Below are positions 1 to 7,440 of a DNA stretch of 39,191 nt, piece by piece. Each line of letters starts with the position of its first letter. Within the stretch, counting starts at the first letter, position 1. The notes under the pieces were generated by a model that saw nothing but the letters and a program-made list of their open reading frames with translations, had not been told where the DNA came from and ran no database searches. The position numbers and the translations under genes are program-made. The stretch comes from Hyphomonas polymorpha PS728 (lineage in GTDB: Bacteria > Pseudomonadota > Alphaproteobacteria > Caulobacterales > Hyphomonadaceae), in NCBI RefSeq assembly GCF_000685315.1, contig NZ_ARYM01000031.1, forward strand, positions 1-39,191. The letters run 5' to 3'.

Positions 1-294
1 CGGTGAGACGGTCCCGGAGGGCGGCTTTGCCGCGTCCGGCAGGGCGCGGGGCTTGGGGCGCTCAGGGATGGGCTGGTGGGCGGCGAGGATCAGCACGACA
101 CGGCGCAGGGCGGTTTCAGCCGGGACGAGGGCGTAGCTCGTCAGTTTACGGAGGAGCGCGTTGCTGGGCCGGGCGGTGCCGAGGCGTTCGAAGATGCTGT
201 CGATATAATGGACAAAGCGCAGGATGAGCTGGCGTGCCTGTTCGAGCAGGACGTAGACGGGATCATCCGTTGGCTGAGGGGCGCTGTCTTCCAT
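1..294 (-). CDS. hypothetical protein, 3' end beyond the window
   Basis: An open reading frame on the reverse strand starts at an ATG at 294-292 and stays open for 98 codons to the first base of the window, so the C-terminus is missing. The visible protein begins MEDSAPQPTDDPVYVLLEQ and continues as a mostly helical segment with alternating hydrophobic and basic residues. It ends in a Pro/Ala/Lys-rich stretch (about residues 75-98). I see no signal peptide, membrane segment or catalytic motif, and I do not recognise the family. It is preferred over the overlapping forward frames because its composition is protein-like and it starts cleanly, whereas those are Gly/Arg-rich shadows. Function unknown. 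Confidence 0.6.
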   Translation of the reverse strand, partial: MEDSAPQPTDDPVYVLLEQARQLILRFVHYIDSIFERLGTARPSNALLRKLTSYALVPAETALRRVVLILAAHQPIPERPKPRALPDAAKPPSGTVSP

Positions 295-412
295 GCGGGG
301 AGAATAGCATGGCGCCGGAGGGGGTGGATAAGGCGGGGGTGGTTTTGGGGGAAGGGGTTGAAGGGATTGGGGTTTCTGGGGCTGGAGGTGTGGGATAGGG
401 CGGGCGTTGCTG

Positions 413-557
413 CCCTCACCTCCCATCGCTGCGTGATGGGCCCCTCCTCTCCCAGAGGGAGAGGGGTTTAGCATTGCGCTTGCGGCCAAGTCCCAACCCC
501 TCTCCCGCTTGCGGGAGAGGAGGGGCCCGCGCCCGTCAGGGCGTGGGAGGTGAGGGG
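413..557. repeat. long imperfect inverted repeat (REP/MITE-like)
   Basis: The left arm (413-468) begins CCCTCACCTCCCA and ends GAGAGGGGTT. The right arm (495-557) begins AACCCCTCTCCC and ends TGGGAGGTGAGGGG. They are imperfect reverse complements of each other, separated by 26 bases. Each arm contains its own small CTCTCCC/GGGAGAG hairpin. The right arm abuts the stop codon of the serine hydrolase gene, so the transcript would end in a large stem that could act as a terminator or 3' stabiliser. Similar CCCTCTCC/GGAGAGGG sequence recurs at 6471-6506. Between the start of the first gene and this repeat (295-412) nothing else is recognisable. Confidence 0.7.
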
Positions 558-1778
558 CTACTCCGCTGCTTCGGCGTCGAGGGCGCGTTGGACGGCGGTG
601 TAGAAGGCGTCGCGGGCGGGCCATTCGCCGTCGCGCAGGCCCAGCGCGCTGGTCCAGTTGGCGTTGGAGGCGATGACGAGGTTGCGGGCGGGGTCGATGA
701 AGATGCCCTGGCCGAAGATGCCATCGGCCATGAAGGCGCCGTCGTCGCGCGTCCACCACTGGAAGCCGTAGCCGAAGCCCGCCTCGCCGATGTCTGCCTG
801 TTTCAGGGTGGCGCTGGGCAGCCAGTCTGACGGGAGGATGGGGCCATCGGCGGTGACGCCGCCATCGAGGATGAACTGGCCGAAGCGGGCATAGTCGCGC
901 GTGGCGGCCTGGATGCAGCATCCGGAAATCTCGTGGCCATCCTGCCCGAGCAGCCAGGTGGCGTCCTGCTCCATGCCATAGGGCGCCCAGATTTTCTCGG
1001 AGAGATAATCGGAGACGGGTTTGCCGGTGGCGGAACTGACGAGGATGCCGATCAGGTTGGTTTCGCCTGTGGAATAGTTCCAGACCTCGCCGGGGGGATG
1101 GGCACGGGCAAGGCCGCGCATATAGGTGACGATGCCATGCGCGCCGGGCTGTGGCTCGGCCTTGTCGAACAGGGCGACATCGGAGGCGGGGTCCTCATAA
1201 TCCTCGTTCCAGGCCACACCGGACGTCATCGTCAGGAGCTGGGCAACGGTGACATCATCATAGGGCGAGCCGGCCAGATCCGGGATGTATTTCGCCACCG
1301 GATCGTCCAGGCTCTCGATATAGCCGTCCGCGATGGCGGCGCCCACGAGGGTGGAGGTGAGGGACTTGGCGACCGAGAAGCTGGTCCAGCGGCCCTCCGG
1401 CGCGAAGCGGTTGCCGTAGCGCTCGAGACGGATCTTGCCATCCTGCAGGATAACGAGGGCGGCGGCGTTCTGGGCGTCGAGGTAGGCGTCGAGGTCAATT
1501 TCCGCTGAAAGGTCCAGCGGGGCGCCTTCAGGCAGGGGGCGCACGGTTTCCCCGCGCGGGATGGGCCGCGATTCGATGATCAGGGGCAGGCGGTCCATCA
1601 TCCGGAAGGCAGCATCGCGCTGGGCATTCGACCAGAAGAGAACATCCCGGCCGGAAGGCGGATGGGCGATCAGGGCGCGCCAATCCGGCCCCACCAGAAC
1701 CCAGCCGGCCCCGAGGATAACGGCGATGACAACGCCAACAATGCCGATGCCCCGCAGCCATTTTTGTGCGCCGCCCAT
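558..1778 (-). CDS. membrane-anchored serine hydrolase, class C beta-lactamase family
   Basis: This 406-residue protein has an N-terminal hydrophobic helix (about residues 8-30) that probably anchors it with the catalytic domain in the periplasm. The active-site motif SVAK is present (Ser135, Lys138), followed by YST at Tyr235 in the position of the family's YxN motif and a GIFGQG segment near residue 355 in place of the KTG box. This pattern fits the class C beta-lactamase/DD-peptidase-like serine hydrolases, including esterases and 6-aminohexanoate-dimer hydrolases, rather than a true beta-lactamase. The substrate cannot be told from sequence. The gene is divergent from the carboxylase gene at 1944 and shares a 165-base intergenic region with it. 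The ATG at 1778 directly precedes the membrane helix. Confidence 0.85.
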   Translation of the reverse strand: MGGAQKWLRGIGIVGVVIAVILGAGWVLVGPDWRALIAHPPSGRDVLFWSNAQRDAAFRMMDRLPLIIESRPIPRGETVRPLPEGAPLDLSAEIDLDAYLDAQNAAALVILQDGKIRLERYGNRFAPEGRWTSFSVAKSLTSTLVGAAIADGYIESLDDPVAKYIPDLAGSPYDDVTVAQLLTMTSGVAWNEDYEDPASDVALFDKAEPQPGAHGIVTYMRGLARAHPPGEVWNYSTGETNLIGILVSSATGKPVSDYLSEKIWAPYGMEQDATWLLGQDGHEISGCCIQAATRDYARFGQFILDGGVTADGPILPSDWLPSATLKQADIGEAGFGYGFQWWTRDDGAFMADGIFGQGIFIDPARNLVIASNANWTSALGLRDGEWPARDAFYTAVQRALDAEAAE

Positions 1779-1943
1779 AAACCTGACCCTCCCGTCACTT
1801 TTTTCCGGCTGGCAGCTTTAGTCTGCCGCAGTTTGGCCGCAAGGCGCAGTGCAGCAAATTGCCGGTGGGGCAAGCATGGACAAGGGGGCGGGGGCGGCTT
1901 AACGGAAACAGGTTTGTTACAGTTTCGAGGGGCCAAGGACCGT

Positions 1944-3296
1944 ATGTTCAAGAAGATCCTGATCGCCAACCGCGGTGAAATCGCCGTCCGTGTCATCAAG
2001 ACCTGCCGCCGCCTGGGCGTCAAAACGGTCGTCGTTTACTCGGATGCGGATGCTGGCTCGATGGCGGTCGAGATGGCCGATGAGACGGTGTATATCGGCG
2101 CCTCGCCGGCGGCCCAGTCCTACCTCGTCCAAGACAAGATCATCGACGCGGTGCGCCAGACGGGCGCAGAGGCGATCCATCCCGGCTTTGGCTTCCTTTC
2201 CGAGAATGCCGGCTTTGCCAAGCGCCTCGAGAAAGAGGGGATCGGCTGGATCGGCCCGAACGCCCATGCCATCGACGCGATGGGCGACAAGATTTCGTCC
2301 AAGAAGCTGGCGGCAGAAGCCGGCGTTTCGACCGTGCCGGGGCATATGGACCTGATCAAGGACACCGCGCACGCGGTCGAGATCAGCCGCCAGATCGGCT
2401 ATCCGGTGATGATCAAGGCGTCTGCGGGCGGCGGCGGTAAAGGCATCCGCGTGGCGGCCAATGACAAGGAAGTGGAAGAAGGCTTCCCGGCGGTGAAGGC
2501 GGAGGCGACCGCCTCCTTTGGCGACGACCGGATCTTCATCGAGAAGTTCATCCTGGAGCCGCGCCACATCGAGATCCAGGTGCTGGGCGACAAGCATGGC
2601 AACTGCATCTTCCTGAACGAGCGGGAATGCTCGATCCAGCGCCGGAACCAGAAGGTCATCGAGGAAGCGCCCTCGCCGCTGCTGGATCCCGAGACGCGCA
2701 AGAAGATGGGCGAGCAGGCCGTGGCCCTCGCCAAGGCTGTGAACTATGACAGCGCGGGCACGGTCGAGTTTGTGGCCTCGGGCAAGGACAAGGGCTTCTA
2801 CTTCCTTGAAATGAATACCCGCCTGCAGGTGGAGCACCCCGTCACCGAGATGATCACGGGCGTCGACCTTGTGGAGCAGATGCTGCGCGTGGCCTATGGC
2901 GAGAAGCTGAAGATCAAGCAATCCGACATCAAGATCAATGGCTGGGCCGTGGAGAGCCGGGTGTATGCGGAAGATCCGTACCGGAACTTCCTGCCATCGA
3001 TTGGCCGCCTGAAGCGCTTCCATCCGCCCGCGGAAGGGAAAGTGGCGCGCGGGGAAGTGCGCCTTGATTCCGGCGTGCGCGAGGGCGACGAGATCTCGAT
3101 GTTCTATGACCCGATGATCGCCAAGCTGATCACCCACGGGAAGGACCGCGACGCGGCGCTGGACGCCCATGGCGAGGCGCTCGACCGGTTCCATATCGAG
3201 GGCATTCAGGACAATATCCCGTTCATCGCCGCGCGGCGCAGATTTCCGATCAGATGTCATCGCCGGCCGCCTCCATCCGCAAGGATTGGGTGGTGA
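1944..3296 (+). CDS. biotin carboxylase fragment of the split pccA
   Basis: A 450-residue frame from ATG 1944, with AAGGA four bases upstream of the start. It begins [18 protein letters not shown], the standard biotin carboxylase N-terminus. It retains the ATP-grasp glycine-rich loop ([14 protein letters not shown], about residues 156-170), the [14 protein letters not shown] active-site segment (about residues 290-303) and the biotin carboxylase C-terminal domain. This is about the length of a stand-alone AccC, so the domain could fold and carry out ATP-dependent carboxylation of biotin. The last roughly 20 residues, after NIPFIAA, are out-of-frame sequence. An in-frame upstream extension to 1662 is rejected because it lacks homology-like character and a ribosome site. 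Confidence 0.75.
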   Translation: MFKKILIANRGEIAVRVIKTCRRLGVKTVVVYSDADAGSMAVEMADETVYIGASPAAQSYLVQDKIIDAVRQTGAEAIHPGFGFLSENAGFAKRLEKEGIGWIGPNAHAIDAMGDKISSKKLAAEAGVSTVPGHMDLIKDTAHAVEISRQIGYPVMIKASAGGGGKGIRVAANDKEVEEGFPAVKAEATASFGDDRIFIEKFILEPRHIEIQVLGDKHGNCIFLNERECSIQRRNQKVIEEAPSPLLDPETRKKMGEQAVALAKAVNYDSAGTVEFVASGKDKGFYFLEMNTRLQVEHPVTEMITGVDLVEQMLRVAYGEKLKIKQSDIKINGWAVESRVYAEDPYRNFLPSIGRLKRFHPPAEGKVARGEVRLDSGVREGDEISMFYDPMIAKLITHGKDRDAALDAHGEALDRFHIEGIQDNIPFIAARRRFPIRCHRRPPPSARIGW

Positions 3297-3793
3297 TCCT
3301 GGGCGACAAGCATCATCCCGTGACGATCGATATCGGCAAAGACGGGGAAGCTCAGATCACGGTCAATGGCGGCAAGGCGCACAGCCTCGTCACGTCCTGG
3401 CAGCCGGGACAGCACCTTCTGGAAGGCGTGCTGGATGGCAAGCCGTTTGCCGTGAAGTTTGCCGACCGGACGGAAGGCTATCTCTTCCGTCATCGCGGCG
3501 TGGCGCTGCGCGCGCTGGTGTGCACGCCGTTTGTGGCCGACCTGCATGGCCGCCTGCCGGAGAAGCCGAAGGCGGATACCTCCAAGCTGGTGATTTCGCC
3601 GATGCCGGGGCTGGTTGTGTCAATGGATGTGTCGATTGGCCAGGAAGTGCAGGAAGGCGAAGCGGTCTGCATCGTGGAAGCCATGAAGATGCAGAACATT
3701 ATCCGCGCCGGCGCAACCGGCACGGTGAAGGCCATCAATGTGAAGGCGGGCGACAGCGTGGCGGCTGACGAGATCATGGTGGAGTTCGCCTGA
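3254..3793 (+). CDS. BT and biotin-carrier fragment of the split pccA
   Basis: A 179-residue frame whose first ATG (3254) overlaps the end of the upstream fragment. It contains most of the propionyl-CoA carboxylase BT domain ([14 protein letters not shown] onward, with [16 protein letters not shown]) and a complete biotinyl-carrier domain ending the protein. The biotinylation motif EAMKMQN places the acceptor lysine at residue 145. The BT domain holds the alpha subunit against the beta core, and its N-terminal part is what the deletion removed. No ribosome site precedes the ATG, so independent translation would depend on coupling to the overlapping upstream frame. Its partner beta subunit is not in the window. 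Confidence 0.6.
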   Translation: MSSPAASIRKDWVVILGDKHHPVTIDIGKDGEAQITVNGGKAHSLVTSWQPGQHLLEGVLDGKPFAVKFADRTEGYLFRHRGVALRALVCTPFVADLHGRLPEKPKADTSKLVISPMPGLVVSMDVSIGQEVQEGEAVCIVEAMKMQNIIRAGATGTVKAINVKAGDSVAADEIMVEFA

Positions 3794-3949
3794 GCGGCGA
3801 GCCCCACCTGTCTCGAACTTAAAGTTTCCTAAACCGGTTTGGTCTGGTAATCCTGCTGACGTGGCGGCAGGGGACTTTTCCCATGGACGGGCCGTCACTC
3901 TACACGGGCGGCAACCTGATCCGTTGCCGGACATAGAAGGGACAGTTCC

Positions 3950-4483
3950 ATGGAACTTTATCTGAGCCCCAATGGGCGGATCGATCAGCCTACCTACTGG
4001 CGCGCTGTGATCATCCTGTTCGGTATCAGCGCTGTACTGAATGTTATCAGCGCTTTCGTTTCGCCGTTTCTGGGATTCGTGGGTATCCTGTTCATCTGGC
4101 CGTGGATCGCGGTGCATGTGAAACGCTTCCATGATGCGGGCAAGACGGGCTGGCTGACGGTGGCGATGGTCCTGCTGGCAATCGTTGTGTCATTTGTTCT
4201 GGCAGCATTCCTGCCGGGCCTGTTCGGGGTCGATCAGGCCGCCCTGCAGGCAGACATGGAGCGCCAGATCGAGCAGGCCGCTGCCAGTGGAAATCCCGCT
4301 GCTGCGATGAGCGTGGCGATGGAAGCTTCGAAGGCGGCAGCGCAGGCGCAGCTTATTCCAAGCCTCGTCTCTTCCCTGATCGTCACCGGCGTTGTGGGCG
4401 CCGTGATGGGCCTGTTCAAGACCGATCCGAATGACAACCAGTATGGCCCCGGCCCGGCGGGCGCCTCTTCTACTTTCGTCTGA
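3950..4483 (+). CDS. DUF805 family membrane protein (1 of 4)
   Basis: A 177-residue integral membrane protein starting MELYLSPNGRIDQPTYWRAV, the usual DUF805 opening in which a short N-terminal segment precedes the first helix. Hydrophobic helices lie at about residues 19-35, 36-50 and 62-88, with a final one near 145-165. The conserved VKRFHDAGKTGW segment (about residues 60-70) is the DUF805 signature. A Gln/Ala-rich soluble insertion (about residues 92-135) separates the helices and begins GVDQAALQ, which recurs in the copy at 5113. The start has AGAAGGGA upstream. No function is established for the family. It is the first of four adjacent relatives. Confidence 0.85.
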   Translation: MELYLSPNGRIDQPTYWRAVIILFGISAVLNVISAFVSPFLGFVGILFIWPWIAVHVKRFHDAGKTGWLTVAMVLLAIVVSFVLAAFLPGLFGVDQAALQADMERQIEQAAASGNPAAAMSVAMEASKAAAQAQLIPSLVSSLIVTGVVGAVMGLFKTDPNDNQYGPGPAGASSTFV

Positions 4484-4526
4484 TCCGACTTTAGTTCAAC
4501 CAACATCGACAAGGGGATATTCTTCG

Positions 4527-4976
4527 ATGGTTAGTTTTCCTGACGCCGTAAAAATGTTTTTCGCGCGCTATACCGATTTCCAAGGGCGTTCGCGCCGGTC
4601 GGAATACTGGTGGGTGGTGCTGTTCAATGCGCTGGTGATGACGGTGCTCGCGATCCTCATGCTGACGCTTGGCGGATTTAACCCGGAGACTGGGGCGATG
4701 GGGCCGCTGGGCTTTGTGTTCATCGGGATCATTGGCCTGTATGCGCTGGCGATCATCATTCCCAGCATCGCGCTGTTCGTGCGCCGGCTGCATGACATCA
4801 ACCAGACCGGCTGGATCTATCTCGGCCTCGTGATTGCGGGCTTCATCCCGTTCATCAACTTCCTGGCCTCGATCGCTCAGATCGTGATCGGCTGTATCCC
4901 CGGCACGGTGGGTCCGAACAAGTATGGCCCCGATCCGAAGAATCCGGGCGCGGGCAATGCCGACATCTTTGCCTGA
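4527..4976 (+). CDS. DUF805 family membrane protein (2 of 4)
   Basis: A 149-residue protein from ATG 4527, chosen because AAGGGG lies 11 bases upstream (4511-4516) and the protein then opens like canonical DUF805 members: VKMFFARYTDFQGRSRRSEY. Hydrophobic helices follow at about residues 26-50, 63-90 and 105-130. The signature FVRRLHDINQTGW lies between the second and third helices, and the tail PNKYGPDPKNP is typical of the family. It is the most canonical of the four neighbouring copies and lacks the Gln/Ala-rich insertion of copies 1 and 3. It follows copy 1 by 43 bases and is followed by a strong terminator, so copies 1 and 2 probably form one transcript. Function unknown. Confidence 0.88.
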   Translation: MVSFPDAVKMFFARYTDFQGRSRRSEYWWVVLFNALVMTVLAILMLTLGGFNPETGAMGPLGFVFIGIIGLYALAIIIPSIALFVRRLHDINQTGWIYLGLVIAGFIPFINFLASIAQIVIGCIPGTVGPNKYGPDPKNPGAGNADIFA

Positions 4977-5002
4977 TCCTGCGGGCAACGCGACTTCCAG
5001 AG

Positions 5003-5032
5003 AAAGCCGGGCGGGGGCGCCCGGCTTTTTTT
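5003..5032 (+). terminator. rho-independent terminator
   Basis: An 11-base stem (AAAGCCGGGCG pairing with CGCCCGGCTTT) has a GGGG loop and runs into a T tract. It lies 27 bases after the second DUF805 gene and ends the transcript of the first two copies. Confidence 0.9.
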
Positions 5033-5112
5033 GTTGCGTGCCTTTATCGTTTATTGATAAGGGCGACGTAGCGTTTCTTAAAACCAGCCCCTGAAGGGAC
5101 AGAGTAGACCGC

Positions 5113-5634
5113 ATGGATTTCCGCCAGATTTTCTTTGACCCCCAGGGCCGGTCGAGCCCGCGCGACTTTGCGCGGGGCCTGATTGTGCTGACGGGGGTGA
5201 TGGTGGCGATCCAGACGCTGACGGTGATCGCCGGGCCGCAGGTCAATGTGCTGCAATATGCGCTGGTGTTTCCGTATATCTGCGTCTTCGCCAAACGCCT
5301 GCATGATGCCGGGCAAAGCGCCTGGCTGTGGCTGTTGTTCCTGGCCGGCTGGCTGGTGGTGAACGCCGTGGTGGGCGGCATCCTGATGCAGCTGATGGTT
5401 CCGGGCGCGATGGAGCTGTCCACGGAGCTGGTGAACGCCATGCTGGCGCCCGAGGGCGTGGATCAGGCGGCGCTGAGCGCGAAGGTGGAGGAGTTCTCCC
5501 GCCTGTCGGCCGTGCCCAACATCCTGTCGTTCCTGATTGCCAGCGGCCTGACCGGCTATGTCGCCTACAGCCTGAAATCCGACCCCAAACCCAATCGCTT
5601 CGGCCCGCCAACGACCGGCAGCCGTTCTTCCTGA
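5113..5634 (+). CDS. DUF805 family membrane protein (3 of 4)
   Basis: A 173-residue membrane protein starting MDFRQIFFDPQGRSSPRDFA. Helices are visible at about residues 18-37, 38-50, 72-100 and 140-157, and the DUF805 signature FAKRLHDAGQSAW lies at about residues 58-70. A soluble insertion starting GVDQAALSAKVEEF (about residue 115) matches the corresponding stretch of copy 1, supporting recent shared ancestry of these two copies. The tail SDPKPNRFGPP matches the family's C-terminal pattern. It begins after the terminator at 5003-5032 and so probably has its own promoter in 5033-5112. It is followed at 30 bases by copy 4. Function unknown. Confidence 0.85.
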   Translation: MDFRQIFFDPQGRSSPRDFARGLIVLTGVMVAIQTLTVIAGPQVNVLQYALVFPYICVFAKRLHDAGQSAWLWLLFLAGWLVVNAVVGGILMQLMVPGAMELSTELVNAMLAPEGVDQAALSAKVEEFSRLSAVPNILSFLIASGLTGYVAYSLKSDPKPNRFGPPTTGSRSS

Positions 5635-5664
5635 CGCCCGCCCCTTAAAAGACGAGGACCAGCC

Positions 5665-6456
5665 ATGGAATATACCGCCGGCGCCGTTGACCCGCACCGC
5701 CCCTGGATCCGTGACGCGCGCGACGCGCCGGAAAACATGAATTGGTGGCAGACCCTCTTCAATCCCTTCGGCAAGACCTACAAGCTGCACTTCACGCGGG
5801 CCTGGACCTTGATGTTCATGGGCCGGTTGCTGCTGTATGTGATCCCGAGTTTCATCGCCTTCGTGGCCGGGATTGCCGGGGTGAGCAGCGATGGCTTCAA
5901 CAAGCCTGTGAACCTCATGCTGTTTACCGTGCCGGCGGTGCTGTTGCCCTTCGCGCTGTTTACGCTGCTGACGGAATATACCTCATTCGTGGTGCATGTC
6001 CGCAGGCTGACGGAAGCGGGACGGTCTGCCTTCATGGCGGTGATCGTTCTGGTGCCGCTGCTGCTTGGGCTGGTGGCTTATGCGCTGGGCACGCAGGCAG
6101 GCGCGGCGCAATACCGGCAGATGCATTCGCCCGCCAATTCCGAAGCGGTGGAAACACGCGCGGAGAAGAAGGGCGAAGAGGAAGAGGGCGAAGACGCCGC
6201 GTCCAAGGACACGCAGACGGCTGCGGCAGGCGGGGGCGGAGCGCGCGATCCGCGCCGGGCCGCGATGATGCAGATGAGCGAGCGCCAGCTGGCCATGCAG
6301 GCCGGCATGGGGATGGCCTTCCCGATCTGGTGGCTTGCTTCCTTCGGGGCGATGCTGTGGTCGCTGATGTATGTGGCGCGCCTGCCCAATGGCGGGGAAG
6401 GCAAATTCCGTACGGGCAGCCATATGACGCCTGAGGAGATTGCGCGCGGGGTTTGA
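5665..6456 (+). CDS. DUF805-like membrane protein (4 of 4), charged loop
   Basis: A 263-residue membrane protein, the most divergent of the four. The part from MNWWQTLFNPFGKTYKLHF (residue 25) resembles the normal DUF805 start, so translation may begin at 5737. The upstream ATG at 5665 is kept because a GAGGA-type ribosome site precedes it. Hydrophobic helices are at about residues 50-70, 82-105 and 122-142, with a last one near 212-235. VVHVRRLTEAGRSAF replaces the usual RLHDAG signature. A highly charged loop of Glu/Lys then Ala/Gly repeats (about residues 163-200) sits before the last helix and is probably cytoplasmic. Function unknown; it likely shares a transcript with the copy at 5113. 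Confidence 0.8.
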   Translation: MEYTAGAVDPHRPWIRDARDAPENMNWWQTLFNPFGKTYKLHFTRAWTLMFMGRLLLYVIPSFIAFVAGIAGVSSDGFNKPVNLMLFTVPAVLLPFALFTLLTEYTSFVVHVRRLTEAGRSAFMAVIVLVPLLLGLVAYALGTQAGAAQYRQMHSPANSEAVETRAEKKGEEEEGEDAASKDTQTAAAGGGGARDPRRAAMMQMSERQLAMQAGMGMAFPIWWLASFGAMLWSLMYVARLPNGGEGKFRTGSHMTPEEIARGV

Positions 6457-6470
6457 CCCCGCAGCGCGGG

Positions 6471-6506
6471 CTCTAGCCCCCTCTCCTTGGGGAGAGGGGG
6501 CTAGAG
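6471..6506. terminator. bidirectional terminator / perfect 16-bp hairpin
   Basis: CTCTAGCCCCCTCTCC pairs perfectly with GGAGAGGGGGCTAGAG around a four-base loop. It sits between the convergent DUF805 copy 4 and lipB, and its right arm contains the lipB stop codon. There is no long T tract, so it may act as a transcript-end barrier rather than a classical terminator. Its core resembles the inverted repeat at 413-557. Confidence 0.7.
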
Positions 6507-7187
6507 GGGCGCTTCCACCCGGATCAGTTCGCTGCTGAAGACATTCTCGAAGGCGGCTTTCAGGGCGATGTCCACTTCTGCCATCGAGACGATGCGGCCG
6601 AGGCCGGCGAGGCTGGTAACGCCGTAGCGGGGGTCTTCTATGCCGCAGGGGGTGATGCCGGTGAAATGGTCGAGCTCCGGCTCCACGTTCAGCGAGATGC
6701 CGTGGAAGCTGACCCAGCGCTTGAGGCGCACGCCGATGGCGGCGATCTTGTCTTCCCGCGGCGGGCCGCCGGGCTCTGTGCGGTCGACCCAGACGCCGAC
6801 GCGGCCTTCGCGCATGCCGCCCTCGACATTGAAGGCGGCCAGCGCCTCGATGATCCAGGCTTCCAGGCTGGCGACGAAGGCGCGGACATCGCGGCCGCGC
6901 ACGCCGACATCGAGCATGACATAAGCCACCCGCTGGCCGGGGCCGTGATAGGTGTACTGGCCGCCGCGCCCGGCATCGTAAACGGGGAAGCGGGCGGGGT
7001 CTTTCAGGTCTTCGATGCGGGCCGATGTGCCGGCGGTGTAGAGGGGGGGATGTTCCAGGAACCACAGCAGCTCCGGGGCATTTTCATCCCGGATGGCGCG
7101 GGCGCGGGCCTCCATCGCGGCAAGGGCGGCCTCGTAAGGCACCGGGGCGTCAGAGACGGCCCATTCGACGGGAGGAAAATTCTTCAT
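6501..7187 (-). CDS. lipB: octanoyl-[acyl-carrier protein]:protein N-octanoyltransferase
   Basis: LipB moves octanoate from octanoyl-ACP to the lipoyl domains of 2-oxoacid dehydrogenases and the glycine cleavage H protein, the first step of protein lipoylation in the cytoplasm. The 228-residue product has the family's [13 protein letters not shown] segment, the [13 protein letters not shown] motif, the catalytic lysine in KIAAIGVRL (Lys147) and the catalytic cysteine in GITPCGI (Cys181). The start [12 protein letters not shown] at 7187 fits the family's length and is preceded by a weak purine-rich stretch. A longer frame to 7325 would run through the tRNA gene and is rejected. No lipA is present in the window. 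Confidence 0.95.
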   Translation of the reverse strand: MKNFPPVEWAVSDAPVPYEAALAAMEARARAIRDENAPELLWFLEHPPLYTAGTSARIEDLKDPARFPVYDAGRGGQYTYHGPGQRVAYVMLDVGVRGRDVRAFVASLEAWIIEALAAFNVEGGMREGRVGVWVDRTEPGGPPREDKIAAIGVRLKRWVSFHGISLNVEPELDHFTGITPCGIEDPRYGVTSLAGLGRIVSMAEVDIALKAAFENVFSSELIRVEAPL

Positions 7188-7273
7188 GGCCGGTGCGATA
7201 TAGGCGTTTTTCAGGGCTTCACAAAGCCGAATGACCGCCTTATACGGCCCGTCTGCCTCGAGAATACCAGTGT

Positions 7274-7358
7274 GCGGTCGTGGCGGAATTGGTAGACGCG
7301 CAGCGTTGAGGTCGCTGTGGGGCAACCCGTGGAAGTTCGAGTCTTCTCGACCGCACCA
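7274..7358 (+). tRNA. tRNA-Leu(GAG)
   Basis: The acceptor stem GCGGTCG (7274-7280) pairs with CGACCGC (7348-7354), followed by discriminator A and an encoded CCA. The anticodon stem CAGCG/CGCTG encloses the loop TTGAGGT, giving anticodon GAG (7308-7310), which reads CUC and CUU leucine codons. A long variable arm (TGGGGCAACCCGTG region) and a T arm with TTCGAGT confirm a class II tRNA. It lies alone between lipB and a terminator. Confidence 0.96.
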
Positions 7359-7377
7359 TTCTCTGATCTGCGGAGAC

Positions 7378-7419
7378 GCAAAAAACCCCTCCCTGGCCTG
7401 GCCCGGGAGGGGTTTTGCG
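7378..7419. terminator. terminator after tRNA-Leu
   Basis: AAAACCCCTCCC pairs with GGGAGGGGTTTT around a GC-rich loop, with the flanking CGCA/TGCG extending the stem. A-rich and T-rich ends allow it to work in both directions. It lies 20 bases after the tRNA and just beyond the stop codon of the reverse-strand metallopeptidase gene. Confidence 0.85.
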
Positions 7420-7440
7420 TTTCAGGGCCGGGCGTGGACC

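Larger units (their letters stand above)
1944..3793 (+). pseudogene. pccA: propionyl-CoA carboxylase alpha subunit, split by an internal deletion
   Basis: The two reading frames here together encode a biotin-dependent acyl-CoA carboxylase alpha chain: biotin carboxylase, BT linker domain, and a C-terminal biotin carrier. The first frame runs normally to residues NIPFIAA (about 3230), then becomes Arg/Pro-rich and stops at 3294-3296. The second frame resumes with the normal continuation RAAQISDQM from about 3230. Family members have roughly 50 further residues between these points, so a segment was lost with a length not divisible by three. The combined length is about 616 codons, against about 660-680 for family members. 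No single full-length product can be made. Either the gene is inactive, or two separate chains are made, or the deletion is an assembly error. Confidence 0.75.

Noticed and set aside
76..471. 131-codon forward frame near the window start
   Set aside because: It overlaps a better reverse-strand frame and runs into the inverted repeat; its Trp/Arg/Gly-rich C-terminus is not protein-like.
1917..3260. 447-codon reverse-strand frame antisense to the carboxylase gene
   Set aside because: It mirrors a well-recognised biotin carboxylase and is rich in His/Arg/Leu without motifs, the usual look of an antisense shadow in GC-rich DNA.
3831..3840. Perfect palindrome AAACCGGTTT ahead of the DUF805 genes
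   Set aside because: Ten bases with no paired copy or neighbouring regulator; too little to call an operator.
7274..7358. tRNA-Leu as an integration site of a mobile element
   Set aside because: No integrase, no direct repeat of the tRNA 3' end and no foreign gene block lies on either side.
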